Assembly (NCBI GenBank): GCA_039105265.1
Contig: JAPFFF010000049.1
Coordinates: 1,137,501 to 1,201,500 of the forward strand
Length of the DNA stretch: 64,000 nt
Source: Tritrichomonas musculus
Lineage: Eukaryota > Parabasalia > Tritrichomonadida > Tritrichomonadidae
Reading direction: 5' to 3'
Positions within the stretch are counted from its first letter, which is position 1, and every line of letters starts with the position of its first letter. Below are positions 54,707 to 64,000 of this stretch, in pieces. The notes beneath the pieces are model-generated. The model did no database searches. It saw only the letters and a program-made list of their open reading frames with translations, and had not been told where the DNA came from. The translations under genes and the position numbers were made by a program.

Positions 54707-55559
54707 TATATGTATCACCACCTGAAGAACATTGAATAACAATCATTGGATGTTCATCTGGATGTTCATGTTTCATTTCATTTAATTGTTGAAATGCATC
54801 AAAAAAGTCTTCAAAATCTAAATTACTAGCAGCTTGAGAATAAATGTAACGTAATTGTTGTTTATTAAAACCAGGTAATAAATATAATGTACTAATTTCA
54901 TTTTTAATATGTGGTTTTAACCCTTTCCAACCTTGAACTAATAAGAAATAAGACATATTTGTATGACGACATCTACGTAATAATTGACTAAAAAATGATT
55001 CTTCAGATGAGAATAATTTTGAATTAGAAATATCATCAAATAATACAATTGAATGTAAATATTCTCTATCAAAATCTTCAACAAATAAAACATTAAATAA
55101 ATCATCGAGTTGTTCTTGTTTAATTTTATTTTTTGTTCTTTCTCTTCGAATTTTGTAATATAAACTTTTTGCTGCTAATAATTCATCGATACATTTTTCA
55201 GCATCTTTTTCACTAACCACTACTGTCGGCATTTGTAATAATGGTTTCAATGATAACCAACTTTTATCGTTCTCTTCACCATCTTTTGTAACATAAACTA
55301 ATAAATGATGAGTATTAAGTATTGAAATTTTAATTATTTCTTCTAATGCTGTAACTGTTTTTCCCATACTTTGTTTACCTACAATAACATTAACAGAATT
55401 ATATTTAGCAACAATATCTTCATGAATTGGAGCAATTAAAGAATCATTTTTTGGACTCAAATTTGATTTTAACCTTGCTTTTATTTTTGATCTAATGTTT
55501 TCTTTTGCAAAATTAACTTCTTCTTCTTCGCTATCACTGAAATAATCACTGTCACTCAT
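54696..55559 (-). CDS. FtsK/HerA-type DNA-packaging ATPase (outer element)
   Basis: 287 residues. Walker A VGKQSMGKT near residue 61, Walker B SIVLFDDIS near 173, then RRCRHTNMSYFLLVQG as in A32-like ATPases. The acidic start (SDSEEEEV) is probably disordered. It packages DNA into the capsid. It is distinct from the inner element's copy. Confidence 0.9.
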   Translation of the reverse strand: MSDSDYFSDSEEEEVNFAKENIRSKIKARLKSNLSPKNDSLIAPIHEDIVAKYNSVNVIVGKQSMGKTVTALEEIIKISILNTHHLLVYVTKDGEENDKSWLSLKPLLQMPTVVVSEKDAEKCIDELLAAKSLYYKIRRERTKNKIKQEQLDDLFNVLFVEDFDREYLHSIVLFDDISNSKLFSSEESFFSQLLRRCRHTNMSYFLLVQGWKGLKPHIKNEISTLYLLPGFNKQQLRYIYSQAASNLDFEDFFDAFQQLNEMKHEHPDEHPMIVIQCSSGGDTYIRS

Positions 55560-55605
55560 ATTTTTTAAATTCCGACTAAATTATGTAAAAAAAAGTAATA
55601 AAAAT

Positions 55606-56079
55606 TTACTCTTCAGTAATTTCTTCTTCTCCATCATCATCATCATCAAATTCACTTGATGCTTGTTGAATTGCAGCTACTAATAATTGTTCAATATCTT
55701 CTTCAAAATGTTGTCTATCGTCTTTTGGTCCAGTTTTCAATTTTTCAATTAAACCGTCAACAATTTTATGATAATCTTCTTGAGTTGTTTTATTTCCACG
55801 ATATCTTCTTTGTTCTTCTTCTGTTGTTAAACCATATTCTTGATAAAGTGGTTGTAAAACTAATTGATTCCAAACAATTGGATAAGCTTTACATAATAAT
55901 CTCATTTTGTCAACTGGAATTAAATCAACATAATTTGTTTCTGCTAAAGCTTTTTCAGTAACTCTTCCCATAACATATTTCTTAAATTTATTTAATGCTG
56001 ATAATTTTCTTGGTTTCTTTTCTGGTTTCTTGAATTCCTGTAACAACTTTCTTAATTCTGTTATCTCTGCGTTACTCAT
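55606..56079 (-). CDS. Hypothetical 157-residue protein
   Basis: It opens MSNAEITELRKLLQEFKKPEKK; a basic front, a helical middle with Trp, and an acidic tail (DDDDDGEEEITEE). It lies between the giant gene and the ATPase gene on the same strand. No family was recognised. Confidence 0.65.
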   Translation of the reverse strand: MSNAEITELRKLLQEFKKPEKKPRKLSALNKFKKYVMGRVTEKALAETNYVDLIPVDKMRLLCKAYPIVWNQLVLQPLYQEYGLTTEEEQRRYRGNKTTQEDYHKIVDGLIEKLKTGPKDDRQHFEEDIEQLLVAAIQQASSEFDDDDDGEEEITEE

Positions 56080-56116
56080 GATTTTTGAATAAAAATAAAA
56101 ATCAAAGAAGATAAAT

Positions 56117-59100
56117 TTAAAGCTTTGAATTCAGAAACTTCATTAATTGAGGATTATTTGAAATAACACTTGGAGTTTCAGATGTGATAATAGGTTTTAC
56201 AGGATCAATAATAGGTTTTACAGGATCAATAATAGGTTTTACAGGTGTTGTTTTTGATAGATCGAGTTTGTCGATTGTACTTTTTTCATCAATTATTTTT
56301 GGTTTTGTTTTCGCTTCAATATCAATATCAAATTTATTTTTTGGTTCTTTCTTCTTCTTTTTCAAAAGTTTACTTCTTTCTGATTTTTGTTTCTTCAAAT
56401 TCTTATTTCCTTTAGCTTTTGTATTAATTGTTGGTTTCTTTGGTTTAACTTCCTCAACATCATCATCATCATCATTATCAATCTTTTCCTCAATTTTTGT
56501 TTCAATTGGTTTCTGTTTTTGAGCCAATACTTTGAATCGTAATGGTGCATTTTTCCGACCTCTTCTTGGTAAAATTTGAGTCATTGATTTTGTTTGAATT
56601 ACTTCTGGTTCGTCAACTTTTGTAGGTAATAAGTGAATTTTCTTACCAGGTTCTATTTTTGTCATTGTCATTGGTTTTTCAGATATTGGACTTACTAATG
56701 GTTTCTTTTCTATTGGTGTTTCTTTCTCTTCTGTCATTGTTGTTTTAGATGAAAATAAATTATTTATATTTGAATTTGTTTGATATGGAACAACAGGTTT
56801 AGGAGGAAGATTTTCATTGAATTGAGACATTATTGATGGTCTCCCACTTAATTTATTTTTCTTTTGTTGTTCTAACAATAATTGGCGTATTGATACATTA
56901 CCTTTCGAACTTTGTTGAATTAAACTTGTAATTCCACCTTCATAACGTTTAGCCCAAACATTCTCTTCTTTCTTTTCTGAATCATCATTAATTGTTAAAT
57001 CTGTATTTGTGGTTGTTGGTGTTGTTGTTGTGGTTGTTGGTGTTGTATTTGTTGTTGGTGTTGTTGCGGGCTTATTGAATGGATTTGTATACCCAGTATT
57101 TCTTAATGCACCACCAATTGTATTACCATTATTTTGATTTTGTTGTCTTTCTTTTTCTTGAGCTTCATTTATCATATTTTGAATTTCATGTAATGCAGTT
57201 TCAGTATCTTGATTCTTAAATCTTTCAAATCCAATTTCAGTCATATTTATTTTTCGACGATACGAATTCAAATCTTTTAATTTCTCTTCGACTTTCTTTT
57301 TATGTTCTTTCTCTTTATCATCTTTTGCTTTCTCATCATCCCATTGTTTCTTTGCTTCATTCTCTTTTTGTTGCAAAAGAATGATACTTGGTTCCAAATT
57401 ATTCAATGGTTTATCTTTATAATCATCATATTTTAAGAGAGTATTTTCTTTCTTATAATTTGTTTTCAGATCTCGATAATATTTATTCGTCTTTGCAATA
57501 TAGCGATTTAATTTCAAATATCTTTCTAAATCATCCAATGACGGATATAATTCAGCTAACTTTTCATATGTTTCAGAACTATCGTCGATATGTTTATGAT
57601 ATTCTTCTAATAGATTCTTGAAATATTCTTTCTTTTCCTTTTTAACTTGTTCTTTATATTTTACATATGCATTTCGAATATCATCTACTTTCACTTTTTT
57701 CTCTGGTCTTTTTGCTATTTCTGGTTCAATATAAGTTTTATGAACATATGCCACATCTTCCGTTTTCATCGTTCCTAATTTCTTTTGAAGTGTATTATGG
57801 TCATCTAATAATGGAATAAATGCAATACTTTCTAATACATACATCCAATCAATATTTTTCGTATCTGGTGCAAATTTATTAACAATATCCTTCACATTAA
57901 TTTTTGTTTTTCCAAAATGATTTTCATATAACGGTTTGAAGTCTAAAATTGCATTCACATAATCCAAATCTTTTGCTGAATAAGTTAATCCTTTCAATTC
58001 TTCTTTTGTCACTTTTGAACCTTCTTCCAAATTTTTATTTATTGCGTCTATATTTTCGTTGATTTTCTTTTCGGTAGCAATTTTTTCTTGTTCATAATTC
58101 TTTATTGCTGTTTTATATAAACTTATCAATTCATCTTCTGTCACTTTTGAGTAAGTTTTAGATTCTTCATCATATCGTAATTTATCTAAGAATTTTTCAA
58201 ATGAAACTTGTTCATTTTTAGCAATTCCTTGAAATTCTTGAGATTCTTTATGAGATATTCTTGCAAGATTTGCATGATAAGCAGTATCGATATCAAATTG
58301 TAAATCTTTTTCATTTTGTATTTTCCATTGAACTTTGTCACGAATTTGATATGGATAATACATCATTTGATCCAAAGATATTTTTCTTCCAAAAGCACTT
58401 TCATATCTTTTCTGTAATGGAGTTAATTTACAATATTTCACAATTTCATAAGCATTTGATAATTCATCTTTTTCTTGATTCAAATCTACTTCTTTTGTTG
58501 TGTCATTAATTTCTGCATTAAAGTCACTAATTATTTTTTCCAAATTTTCATCATAATTATATTTCAAAGCAGCTTTAATATAATTATTAAGTAATGATAG
58601 TTCTTTTCCTTTCTTTTCAAATTTTTTCCTAATATCATCAAACTTGAATTCATGATCGTTCTTTTTATTATACTCTTCAATTTCTGTCTTCATAGCCATT
58701 CGAACATGACCATAGGATGTATTTTTGTATTCAGCAACTAATTCATCTTTCTCTGAATTTGTTAATTTCTTCCATACTGCATTTCCTCCAAATTTCTTGA
58801 TTGCTTCACGAATATTTTCAATTTCAAGTTTCAAATCATCACAAGCTCGTTTATAACTTTCTGGTTCTTTTGTTGTATCTTTTGCTTTATTTGGATTCAA
58901 TTTATTATGAACTGTAATCAAGATATGATAATAAGTTTTGTATGCATTATGACCATTCGTTTCTTCAGAAAACAAATCTTTCAAACTTTTTCCTTCTCCA
59001 AGATCATCATTATAATAATCTAAATATTCTTTTATTTTGGGCATTGCTTCTAATTTTGAATATTCATTTTGAATTCTTTTGTATTCTTTGTCAAGATAAT

Positions 59101-62100
59101 TATAACGACTTTCTGGGGTAGACCCAAATTCTTCTACTTGATTTAAAGTATAAATGATTTTGTAATCAGTCTCAAAGTCTTTGATCTTATTCTTTATCTT
59201 TAATTTGAATTTTGTTGTCTTCGGATCAAATTTATTCTTTTCCAACAACTCTCTTAATGTTTCCTGATTATCATCATATTTACTTTCCATTTCTCGAAAA
59301 GCATCCATTAATTCTGTATCTGTTTTGGATTCCTCTTGTCGTTTGCTATATGTTGCGATTTCAGTCTCTAATGCATCAATATCTTCTGGAGTTGGATAAT
59401 CATTTTTTATTGCATAATCTTTTTTGTAAACACTCTTATATTTACTTTTCAATATTCCATATTTTAAGAAATTATTTGCTGTGACGACATCAGATTTGTA
59501 TGTGTCAATAATCTTATCCATTGTTAATTTCTCTGTTGGATATCTCGAAGTGTATTCTTTCCAGTTAGAAATGAAATTTGAATAATTCTGATAAAAACGA
59601 GAATAGATTTTCCAATAATCTTGAATTTTTTTCAGAACATCATTTGCTGACATCTTGTCTGGTGGAATAAACGGTTCTTGAAACTCTTTTTGCCAATTAT
59701 GTTTATCTTTTTCTAGTTTCAATTCGACTGTTGCTTGTTGTAGTTGTCCATTCCAATACTTATAGACAGCTTGCCAATCTTTTAAGAATTTTTTATCGTC
59801 TCCGGTATGAATTTTATTCCATTCTAATCGAAGAGGATCAAGTTTTTTCCAATCAATTTGGTCCTTATTATGTTGTTCTTGTTTCTTTCTGAAATATTCT
59901 GCCAATTCTTTCTGATCAGTTATGGTCAAATACTTATCGTCTTTTTCATTTGTTTCTTTTAAATATTTTTCATATACAACTTTATTCATTTCATTTAAGA
60001 CATAACATCTCGCATCAATTCTGACTTCTTCTGGATTTGTATTTGATTTGTATCTTTTCAATAATCCAGTAATAGTAACTTTATTTTGCGGCATATTAAG
60101 ATATTCTTGAATTAATGGATCTTTGTCGAAGATATCTTTTTTCTTGAGCCAAGAATCGATTAAAATATAATAATTTTGATTTTTCTCTTTTATTGAATTT
60201 CCATTGATTATTCCTTCATCTGCAGATAATGCGTTCCAAGCTTTTGAATAGACTTCATTAAAAGCAAGATCGAGATCATATTTTTTAGCTACCAATAGAT
60301 TTCTTTTATCTCTATATTCAGCATCTTCTGCAAGTCGATAAATATCCCAAAATTTTACAACCCCAGGATCACTTTCAAATTCCTCAATTTTTTTCTTTAA
60401 ATCCATTTCAATTTTCTGTAAATGATCTAATCTTAATCCAGCATCTGATTCTTTGACATTTTTCAAATTTTCCTTAGTGTATTTATAATTCGTAACTAAT
60501 ATTTTTTCTAAAATGTCACATTTCATTAAATTTACACATTTAATATAATCTTTTGTTGAAAATTTTCTTTGAATGTCATCAACGGAATTATGTTCATTTC
60601 TATATTCGTTATATTTACTTAATAATTGATGAAACTCAGTTGATTGAAAAGCAGCTGCATCTTTTGTAGCATCTCTATATAATGTTTGTAATTCTTGTTT
60701 TCCAGTAATTGAATTTGTTATTGCACGAACTTTTTCTGCGGTGTCTGGTTGTAAGGCAATAATATCATTCTTTAATTTTTCACATTCTAACCAAATAATT
60801 GCATTTGAATAATCCTTTCCAAAATTTTTGACAATATCTACTACCTCAAGTTGATGTTCTGCAGACGAATTATATTTTTGTAAGACTAAGAGAAAATTCA
60901 GATTATTATATTGATCCACACTTTGAATTTTCTTTTTGATATCTTCTATGATCACTTCTTTTTCTTCATTTTTTTCTGGTGCTATCGATGGTTTATATTC
61001 TTCATTGAATTTTTCTTTGTAAAGTGCTAAATGATAACGATAATTCAGATCAGTTTTTCCTGTCAAATAATCAAAACCATATTTTGATGCAGTCTTTTCT
61101 ATTGTTGAATAATCTGGATCATCTGAATATTTTTCTCGGAAATTATTATATATTGTTAGCATTGTTCCAGATTTCCATGATTCATTAAATTTTTCTGTTA
61201 AATTTGTATAATATCTTCTTAACCAATCTAATCTTTTTTGACTTCCAATTTCTGTTTCATGATAACCTTTAAAACGTGTTTGACCAGGTAAATCTTCATC
61301 AGTAATGTCTAATTTTTCTTTTATTAATTTTCTATATTTATCAATATCGATTGCAATTTGAGCTTTTTCAGGTGTTTGATATTTATCTTTGAATTGTTCC
61401 CAAGTTAATTTTGATTCAATTTGTTGAGAATTTTGATATGAAATATAAGTTGCTTCAATATTTGACTTATCCCAAGTATCTAAATCTTTTTGTTTTTTGT
61501 CACATTTTTCAACAATAGCATTGAAACAAACCTTATCTTTGGCATAATTGGATATATCAAAATCTTGACCTTTATGTAATTGTTTGTAATATAATTGAGC
61601 AATTGGAATTAAATATTTTGAATACATTTCATCTTCATTCCATGACATATCGACTTGAGTAATCGTTGAAATAAATTCTGGCTTTAATTTTGGAAGAATA
61701 TCTTGACTTTTGATATAATCTTTATTTGTTCTCCATGATTCTCTTGTTTTCTTATAATTTTTGTAATCTGTTTTGAATTGATTCAGAAATGTATATTTAT
61801 TTTCTTTTGTATTTTTACTCATATATTCATTGAAGAAATGTCCGATGTCATTGAATTTTTTATTTCCTTTCTTTGAAAAACTCTGATTGATTTTCAAATT
61901 TTTCTCATATCCTTCAAAGAATTTCAAACAATCTTCTAAATTTCCATCAAATTTACCAAATAAAAATCCTGCGGCTTCTGCAATTGATCTCCCAAAACCT
62001 TGATAATATTGTTGAACATATTTTTTCAATAAATTGTTTCCGTCCCATGTGTTATATTTATATTTGTTTTCATCATAATATTTTTGCAATTTTTCTTGAG

Positions 62101-64000
62101 CTGTATTGATTGAATCCTGTGCGTTTTCATGAATATATTTCCATAAATTTACTCCTTCATATGGATGAGTTCTATACCAAAATTCATAAATATGACTTAA
62201 TTTGTTAATAGCATTGATTGCAGCTCCATTTGATCCGAATTCTGTTCTCCAATCTGTTGAACTTTTTAAATCTTCAGGGAATAAAGCCCTCCAACGAATG
62301 ATTGCTTCATCTAAATTTTCATTTGTATTTCGATAAGATTCTTGTTCATTGATTAAATTTTGAAGTTTTGAATCTATTTCTGGAATTGTTTCATTTCTAT
62401 ATGCGACTGCAACTGTTTGAACTGAATATTGATTTTCTTTTGGTAACAATTCATTGAGTTCATTAATTTTATTTAAAACTGATATTGAGGTTTGAATTCT
62501 TTTTTCTGCATCTGTTAATTCATTAACTTCTTTTGTTATATATGTACCTAAAGTTGTAAAATCTCCACCATTATGAATTGAGAAATCTAGAAAAGTGTCA
62601 TAATTTTGTCTCTTTTGAAAAAATCGAAGATACTCTTGATATTTTTGTTCATATTGAAGATATAATAAATAAGCTTTTCCATTATTTTTAAACCATGACT
62701 CTTTTGTTGAATTGAATACTTTATGTGAAAATTTCTTTGGATAAGTATTCATTAATTGACCTTCTAAAGCAGTTATTTGAGGAACATTTTCAATCGGAAC
62801 ATTGCCTACCATTGATTCTATTTTTAAAACCATATCTGGTTCTTTTGAAAAATTTCTATAATAGTCTTCAAATTTCAAACGATCTGCATAATTATCCATA
62901 TTTTTTCCTAGTGCAATATAAGAACCTCTTGCTTTCATGTATGATGATATCTCCTCTTTTGATTCACAATGACCAATTATTTCCATTTCGAAATCTTCTC
63001 TTTCTTCTTTAGTTTTACCTTGACTATATTTCTCTATTTCACTCATGAATGATGATGTTTGGTTTTTTTGTCTTTTGATTGTTTCCCAACTTTCAACATA
63101 TTCTCTAACTTTTTCTTCTCTCCTTTGATGATGTTTGAGTTGTTCTAATGTTGCAACAGAATAATTAAAAAGTTTCAAAATATCAGCATAAGATTCAGTT
63201 AAAATCCATAATTGATCAAATTTCCCACCTACTTCGGAGAATTTTCTACTGTCAGCAACTTCTTCCCAAATTTGATATTTATTCCATTTCTTAAAAATTG
63301 TCCCAGTCCATTTGAAGTTCTTTCGATGTTGATTTAAATAAATAACTAATTTTGATATAGTGTTACATTCTGGATTAGCTATCATTATCGATTCAATAGC
63401 ATTTGGAGTAAATTTTGTATACCCTGATGCATAATCACTGAAAGCATCACTGAAACATTCGGTCAATAAATTTGTTAAATTTTTCTCATCTTCTCCTTTC
63501 TGATGATTTTTGTCAGTTATCATTTGTTTTATTTTTTCATTGATATTCGGAGTTGTTTGATCTAGTAATATTGTATTCCATAGATTTTCATTGAATTCTT
63601 TTCCATATGCATCTTTCAATTGAATTTTCAAAGTCTCTAATTCAATATTTTTTCTTGTATCTTCTACCATTTTTTGTTCTTTTTCTAATCGTTTTGTTAA
63701 ATCATTTAAAACTTCATTTTGCTTTTTATTGTTATAAATATGTGACAAGTAGATCTCATTATTCACTTCATTATCATTAAATCTTTCACCTGTAATTTTC
63801 ATTCGTTCTTCAATTGTTTTCCTGATTTCTATCGTTCTTTTATCGATTATTTTTTGTGCACTATCCCAATCGATTATCCATTGATTGTATGCATTTTCTT
63901 TTGCATCTATTGAATCCTGGCTCGTAAATAAACCAAGCACATTTTTAACATCCTTATCATCGAATTTCCTTTGTGCTTCTCTATATTTTTGGTTTATTGT
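56117..64000 (-). CDS. Giant charged repetitive protein, >2600 residues (partial)
   Basis: The frame is open to the right edge, so the N-terminus is missing. The visible ~2627 residues are very rich in Lys, Glu, Asn, Tyr and Trp. They seem to be built from degenerate helical units (for example YESAFGRKISLDQM, YKSVYKKDYAIKND, DAYGKEFNENLW). The last ~450 residues are disordered: a Thr/Pro run, Lys-rich stretches and PVKPIIDPVKPIID repeats. No enzyme motif was seen. It may be a tegument, scaffold or tape-measure-like protein (speculative). Confidence 0.75.
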   Translation of the reverse strand, partial: TINQKYREAQRKFDDKDVKNVLGLFTSQDSIDAKENAYNQWIIDWDSAQKIIDKRTIEIRKTIEERMKITGERFNDNEVNNEIYLSHIYNNKKQNEVLNDLTKRLEKEQKMVEDTRKNIELETLKIQLKDAYGKEFNENLWNTILLDQTTPNINEKIKQMITDKNHQKGEDEKNLTNLLTECFSDAFSDYASGYTKFTPNAIESIMIANPECNTISKLVIYLNQHRKNFKWTGTIFKKWNKYQIWEEVADSRKFSEVGGKFDQLWILTESYADILKLFNYSVATLEQLKHHQRREEKVREYVESWETIKRQKNQTSSFMSEIEKYSQGKTKEEREDFEMEIIGHCESKEEISSYMKARGSYIALGKNMDNYADRLKFEDYYRNFSKEPDMVLKIESMVGNVPIENVPQITALEGQLMNTYPKKFSHKVFNSTKESWFKNNGKAYLLYLQYEQKYQEYLRFFQKRQNYDTFLDFSIHNGGDFTTLGTYITKEVNELTDAEKRIQTSISVLNKINELNELLPKENQYSVQTVAVAYRNETIPEIDSKLQNLINEQESYRNTNENLDEAIIRWRALFPEDLKSSTDWRTEFGSNGAAINAINKLSHIYEFWYRTHPYEGVNLWKYIHENAQDSINTAQEKLQKYYDENKYKYNTWDGNNLLKKYVQQYYQGFGRSIAEAAGFLFGKFDGNLEDCLKFFEGYEKNLKINQSFSKKGNKKFNDIGHFFNEYMSKNTKENKYTFLNQFKTDYKNYKKTRESWRTNKDYIKSQDILPKLKPEFISTITQVDMSWNEDEMYSKYLIPIAQLYYKQLHKGQDFDISNYAKDKVCFNAIVEKCDKKQKDLDTWDKSNIEATYISYQNSQQIESKLTWEQFKDKYQTPEKAQIAIDIDKYRKLIKEKLDITDEDLPGQTRFKGYHETEIGSQKRLDWLRRYYTNLTEKFNESWKSGTMLTIYNNFREKYSDDPDYSTIEKTASKYGFDYLTGKTDLNYRYHLALYKEKFNEEYKPSIAPEKNEEKEVIIEDIKKKIQSVDQYNNLNFLLVLQKYNSSAEHQLEVVDIVKNFGKDYSNAIIWLECEKLKNDIIALQPDTAEKVRAITNSITGKQELQTLYRDATKDAAAFQSTEFHQLLSKYNEYRNEHNSVDDIQRKFSTKDYIKCVNLMKCDILEKILVTNYKYTKENLKNVKESDAGLRLDHLQKIEMDLKKKIEEFESDPGVVKFWDIYRLAEDAEYRDKRNLLVAKKYDLDLAFNEVYSKAWNALSADEGIINGNSIKEKNQNYYILIDSWLKKKDIFDKDPLIQEYLNMPQNKVTITGLLKRYKSNTNPEEVRIDARCYVLNEMNKVVYEKYLKETNEKDDKYLTITDQKELAEYFRKKQEQHNKDQIDWKKLDPLRLEWNKIHTGDDKKFLKDWQAVYKYWNGQLQQATVELKLEKDKHNWQKEFQEPFIPPDKMSANDVLKKIQDYWKIYSRFYQNYSNFISNWKEYTSRYPTEKLTMDKIIDTYKSDVVTANNFLKYGILKSKYKSVYKKDYAIKNDYPTPEDIDALETEIATYSKRQEESKTDTELMDAFREMESKYDDNQETLRELLEKNKFDPKTTKFKLKIKNKIKDFETDYKIIYTLNQVEEFGSTPESRYNYLDKEYKRIQNEYSKLEAMPKIKEYLDYYNDDLGEGKSLKDLFSEETNGHNAYKTYYHILITVHNKLNPNKAKDTTKEPESYKRACDDLKLEIENIREAIKKFGGNAVWKKLTNSEKDELVAEYKNTSYGHVRMAMKTEIEEYNKKNDHEFKFDDIRKKFEKKGKELSLLNNYIKAALKYNYDENLEKIISDFNAEINDTTKEVDLNQEKDELSNAYEIVKYCKLTPLQKRYESAFGRKISLDQMMYYPYQIRDKVQWKIQNEKDLQFDIDTAYHANLARISHKESQEFQGIAKNEQVSFEKFLDKLRYDEESKTYSKVTEDELISLYKTAIKNYEQEKIATEKKINENIDAINKNLEEGSKVTKEELKGLTYSAKDLDYVNAILDFKPLYENHFGKTKINVKDIVNKFAPDTKNIDWMYVLESIAFIPLLDDHNTLQKKLGTMKTEDVAYVHKTYIEPEIAKRPEKKVKVDDIRNAYVKYKEQVKKEKKEYFKNLLEEYHKHIDDSSETYEKLAELYPSLDDLERYLKLNRYIAKTNKYYRDLKTNYKKENTLLKYDDYKDKPLNNLEPSIILLQQKENEAKKQWDDEKAKDDKEKEHKKKVEEKLKDLNSYRRKINMTEIGFERFKNQDTETALHEIQNMINEAQEKERQQNQNNGNTIGGALRNTGYTNPFNKPATTPTTNTTPTTTTTTPTTTNTDLTINDDSEKKEENVWAKRYEGGITSLIQQSSKGNVSIRQLLLEQQKKNKLSGRPSIMSQFNENLPPKPVVPYQTNSNINNLFSSKTTMTEEKETPIEKKPLVSPISEKPMTMTKIEPGKKIHLLPTKVDEPEVIQTKSMTQILPRRGRKNAPLRFKVLAQKQKPIETKIEEKIDNDDDDDVEEVKPKKPTINTKAKGNKNLKKQKSERSKLLKKKKKEPKNKFDIDIEAKTKPKIIDEKSTIDKLDLSKTTPVKPIIDPVKPIIDPVKPIITSETPSVISNNPQLMKFLNSKL
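56186..56246 (-). repeat. Three tandem 21-bp units
   Basis: Units with GGTTTTACAGGATCAATAA encode DPVKPII repeats near the end of the giant protein. Confidence 0.85.

Larger units (their letters stand above)
1..64000. mobile_element. Outer AT-rich Polinton/Maverick-type element (interrupted)
   Basis: Segments 1-17589 and 40263-64000 share base composition, promoter motifs and gene style and together hold the full Polinton set: RVE integrase, protein-primed PolB, packaging ATPase, major capsid, minor structural proteins and fibres. Both ends lie outside the window, because large reading frames run off each edge, so terminal repeats cannot be seen. Excluding the insert it exceeds 41 kb, well above the 15-25 kb usual for Polintons. 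It is broken by the inner element and has about two further broken genes; most other genes look open, so it is probably young. Treating the two flanks as one element is an inference from the matching target duplication and from the core gene cut by the insert. Confidence 0.8.

Noticed and set aside
1-64000. Bacterial or phage origin of the window
   Set aside because: No ribosome-binding sites; initiator-like motifs next to ATGs, protein-primed PolB with RVE integrase and double jelly-roll capsid genes point to eukaryotic Polintons.

Overview
The window is built almost entirely from two virus-like Polinton/Maverick elements, one nested inside the other. No ordinary host gene was recognised. 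Neither element shows introns, and both use the standard code. In the AT-rich element most start codons sit 5-25 bases after a TCAYTTTT-like element, and many stop codons run straight into TAAA. Both habits match the known trichomonad initiator (TCA+1Y[T/A]) and poly(A) signal. The best guess for the host is therefore a parabasalid (Trichomonas-like). The species cannot be read from the sequence.

The outer element (1-17589 and 40263-64000; both ends lie outside the window) is very AT-rich and exceeds 41 kb without its insert. Its left block carries the C-terminal part of a giant charged protein, an RVE integrase, three tandem tiny coiled-coil genes, an SF3 helicase, many small coiled-coil genes, a type I surface protein with a Ser-Pro stalk, a KilA-N protein and a protein-primed family B DNA polymerase. 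After these come a divergent pair of tiny membrane proteins and a run of basic, SAP-like DNA-binding proteins. Its right block carries more basic core proteins, a fibre-partner gene, two large fibre proteins, a probable minor structural protein, two tandem major capsid genes (one broken), a pVI-like peptide, the packaging ATPase and a giant repetitive protein that runs off the right edge.

The inner element (17590-40262, 22.7 kb) has terminal inverted repeats of about 0.97-0.98 kb that are almost identical and a 5-bp target duplication, GGAGT. It landed in a basic core gene of the outer element. It is clearly richer in G+C (about 45% in a sampled line, against about 15-32% in sampled outer lines). 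It has its own integrase, packaging ATPase, capsid gene (broken about once), 2099-residue fibre, HNH nuclease, bZIP-like protein, polymerase, and two small genes repeated in both arms. It looks recent and nearly whole.

The most interesting signal is in the fibre loci. Both elements place a conserved ~175-residue gene convergently against the 3' end of the fibre gene. The inner element also holds an orphan fibre-tip cassette (about 25658-26066) whose DNA is about nine-tenths identical to the tip of the outer element's fibre, although the rest of the two genomes is strongly diverged. This suggests tip swapping between unrelated Polintons, much like tail-fibre cassettes in phages. Other notable points are two promoter classes shared across the outer element, a structured non-coding island at 34418-34992, and an OTU-like cysteine-protease-type domain at the front of both polymerases.
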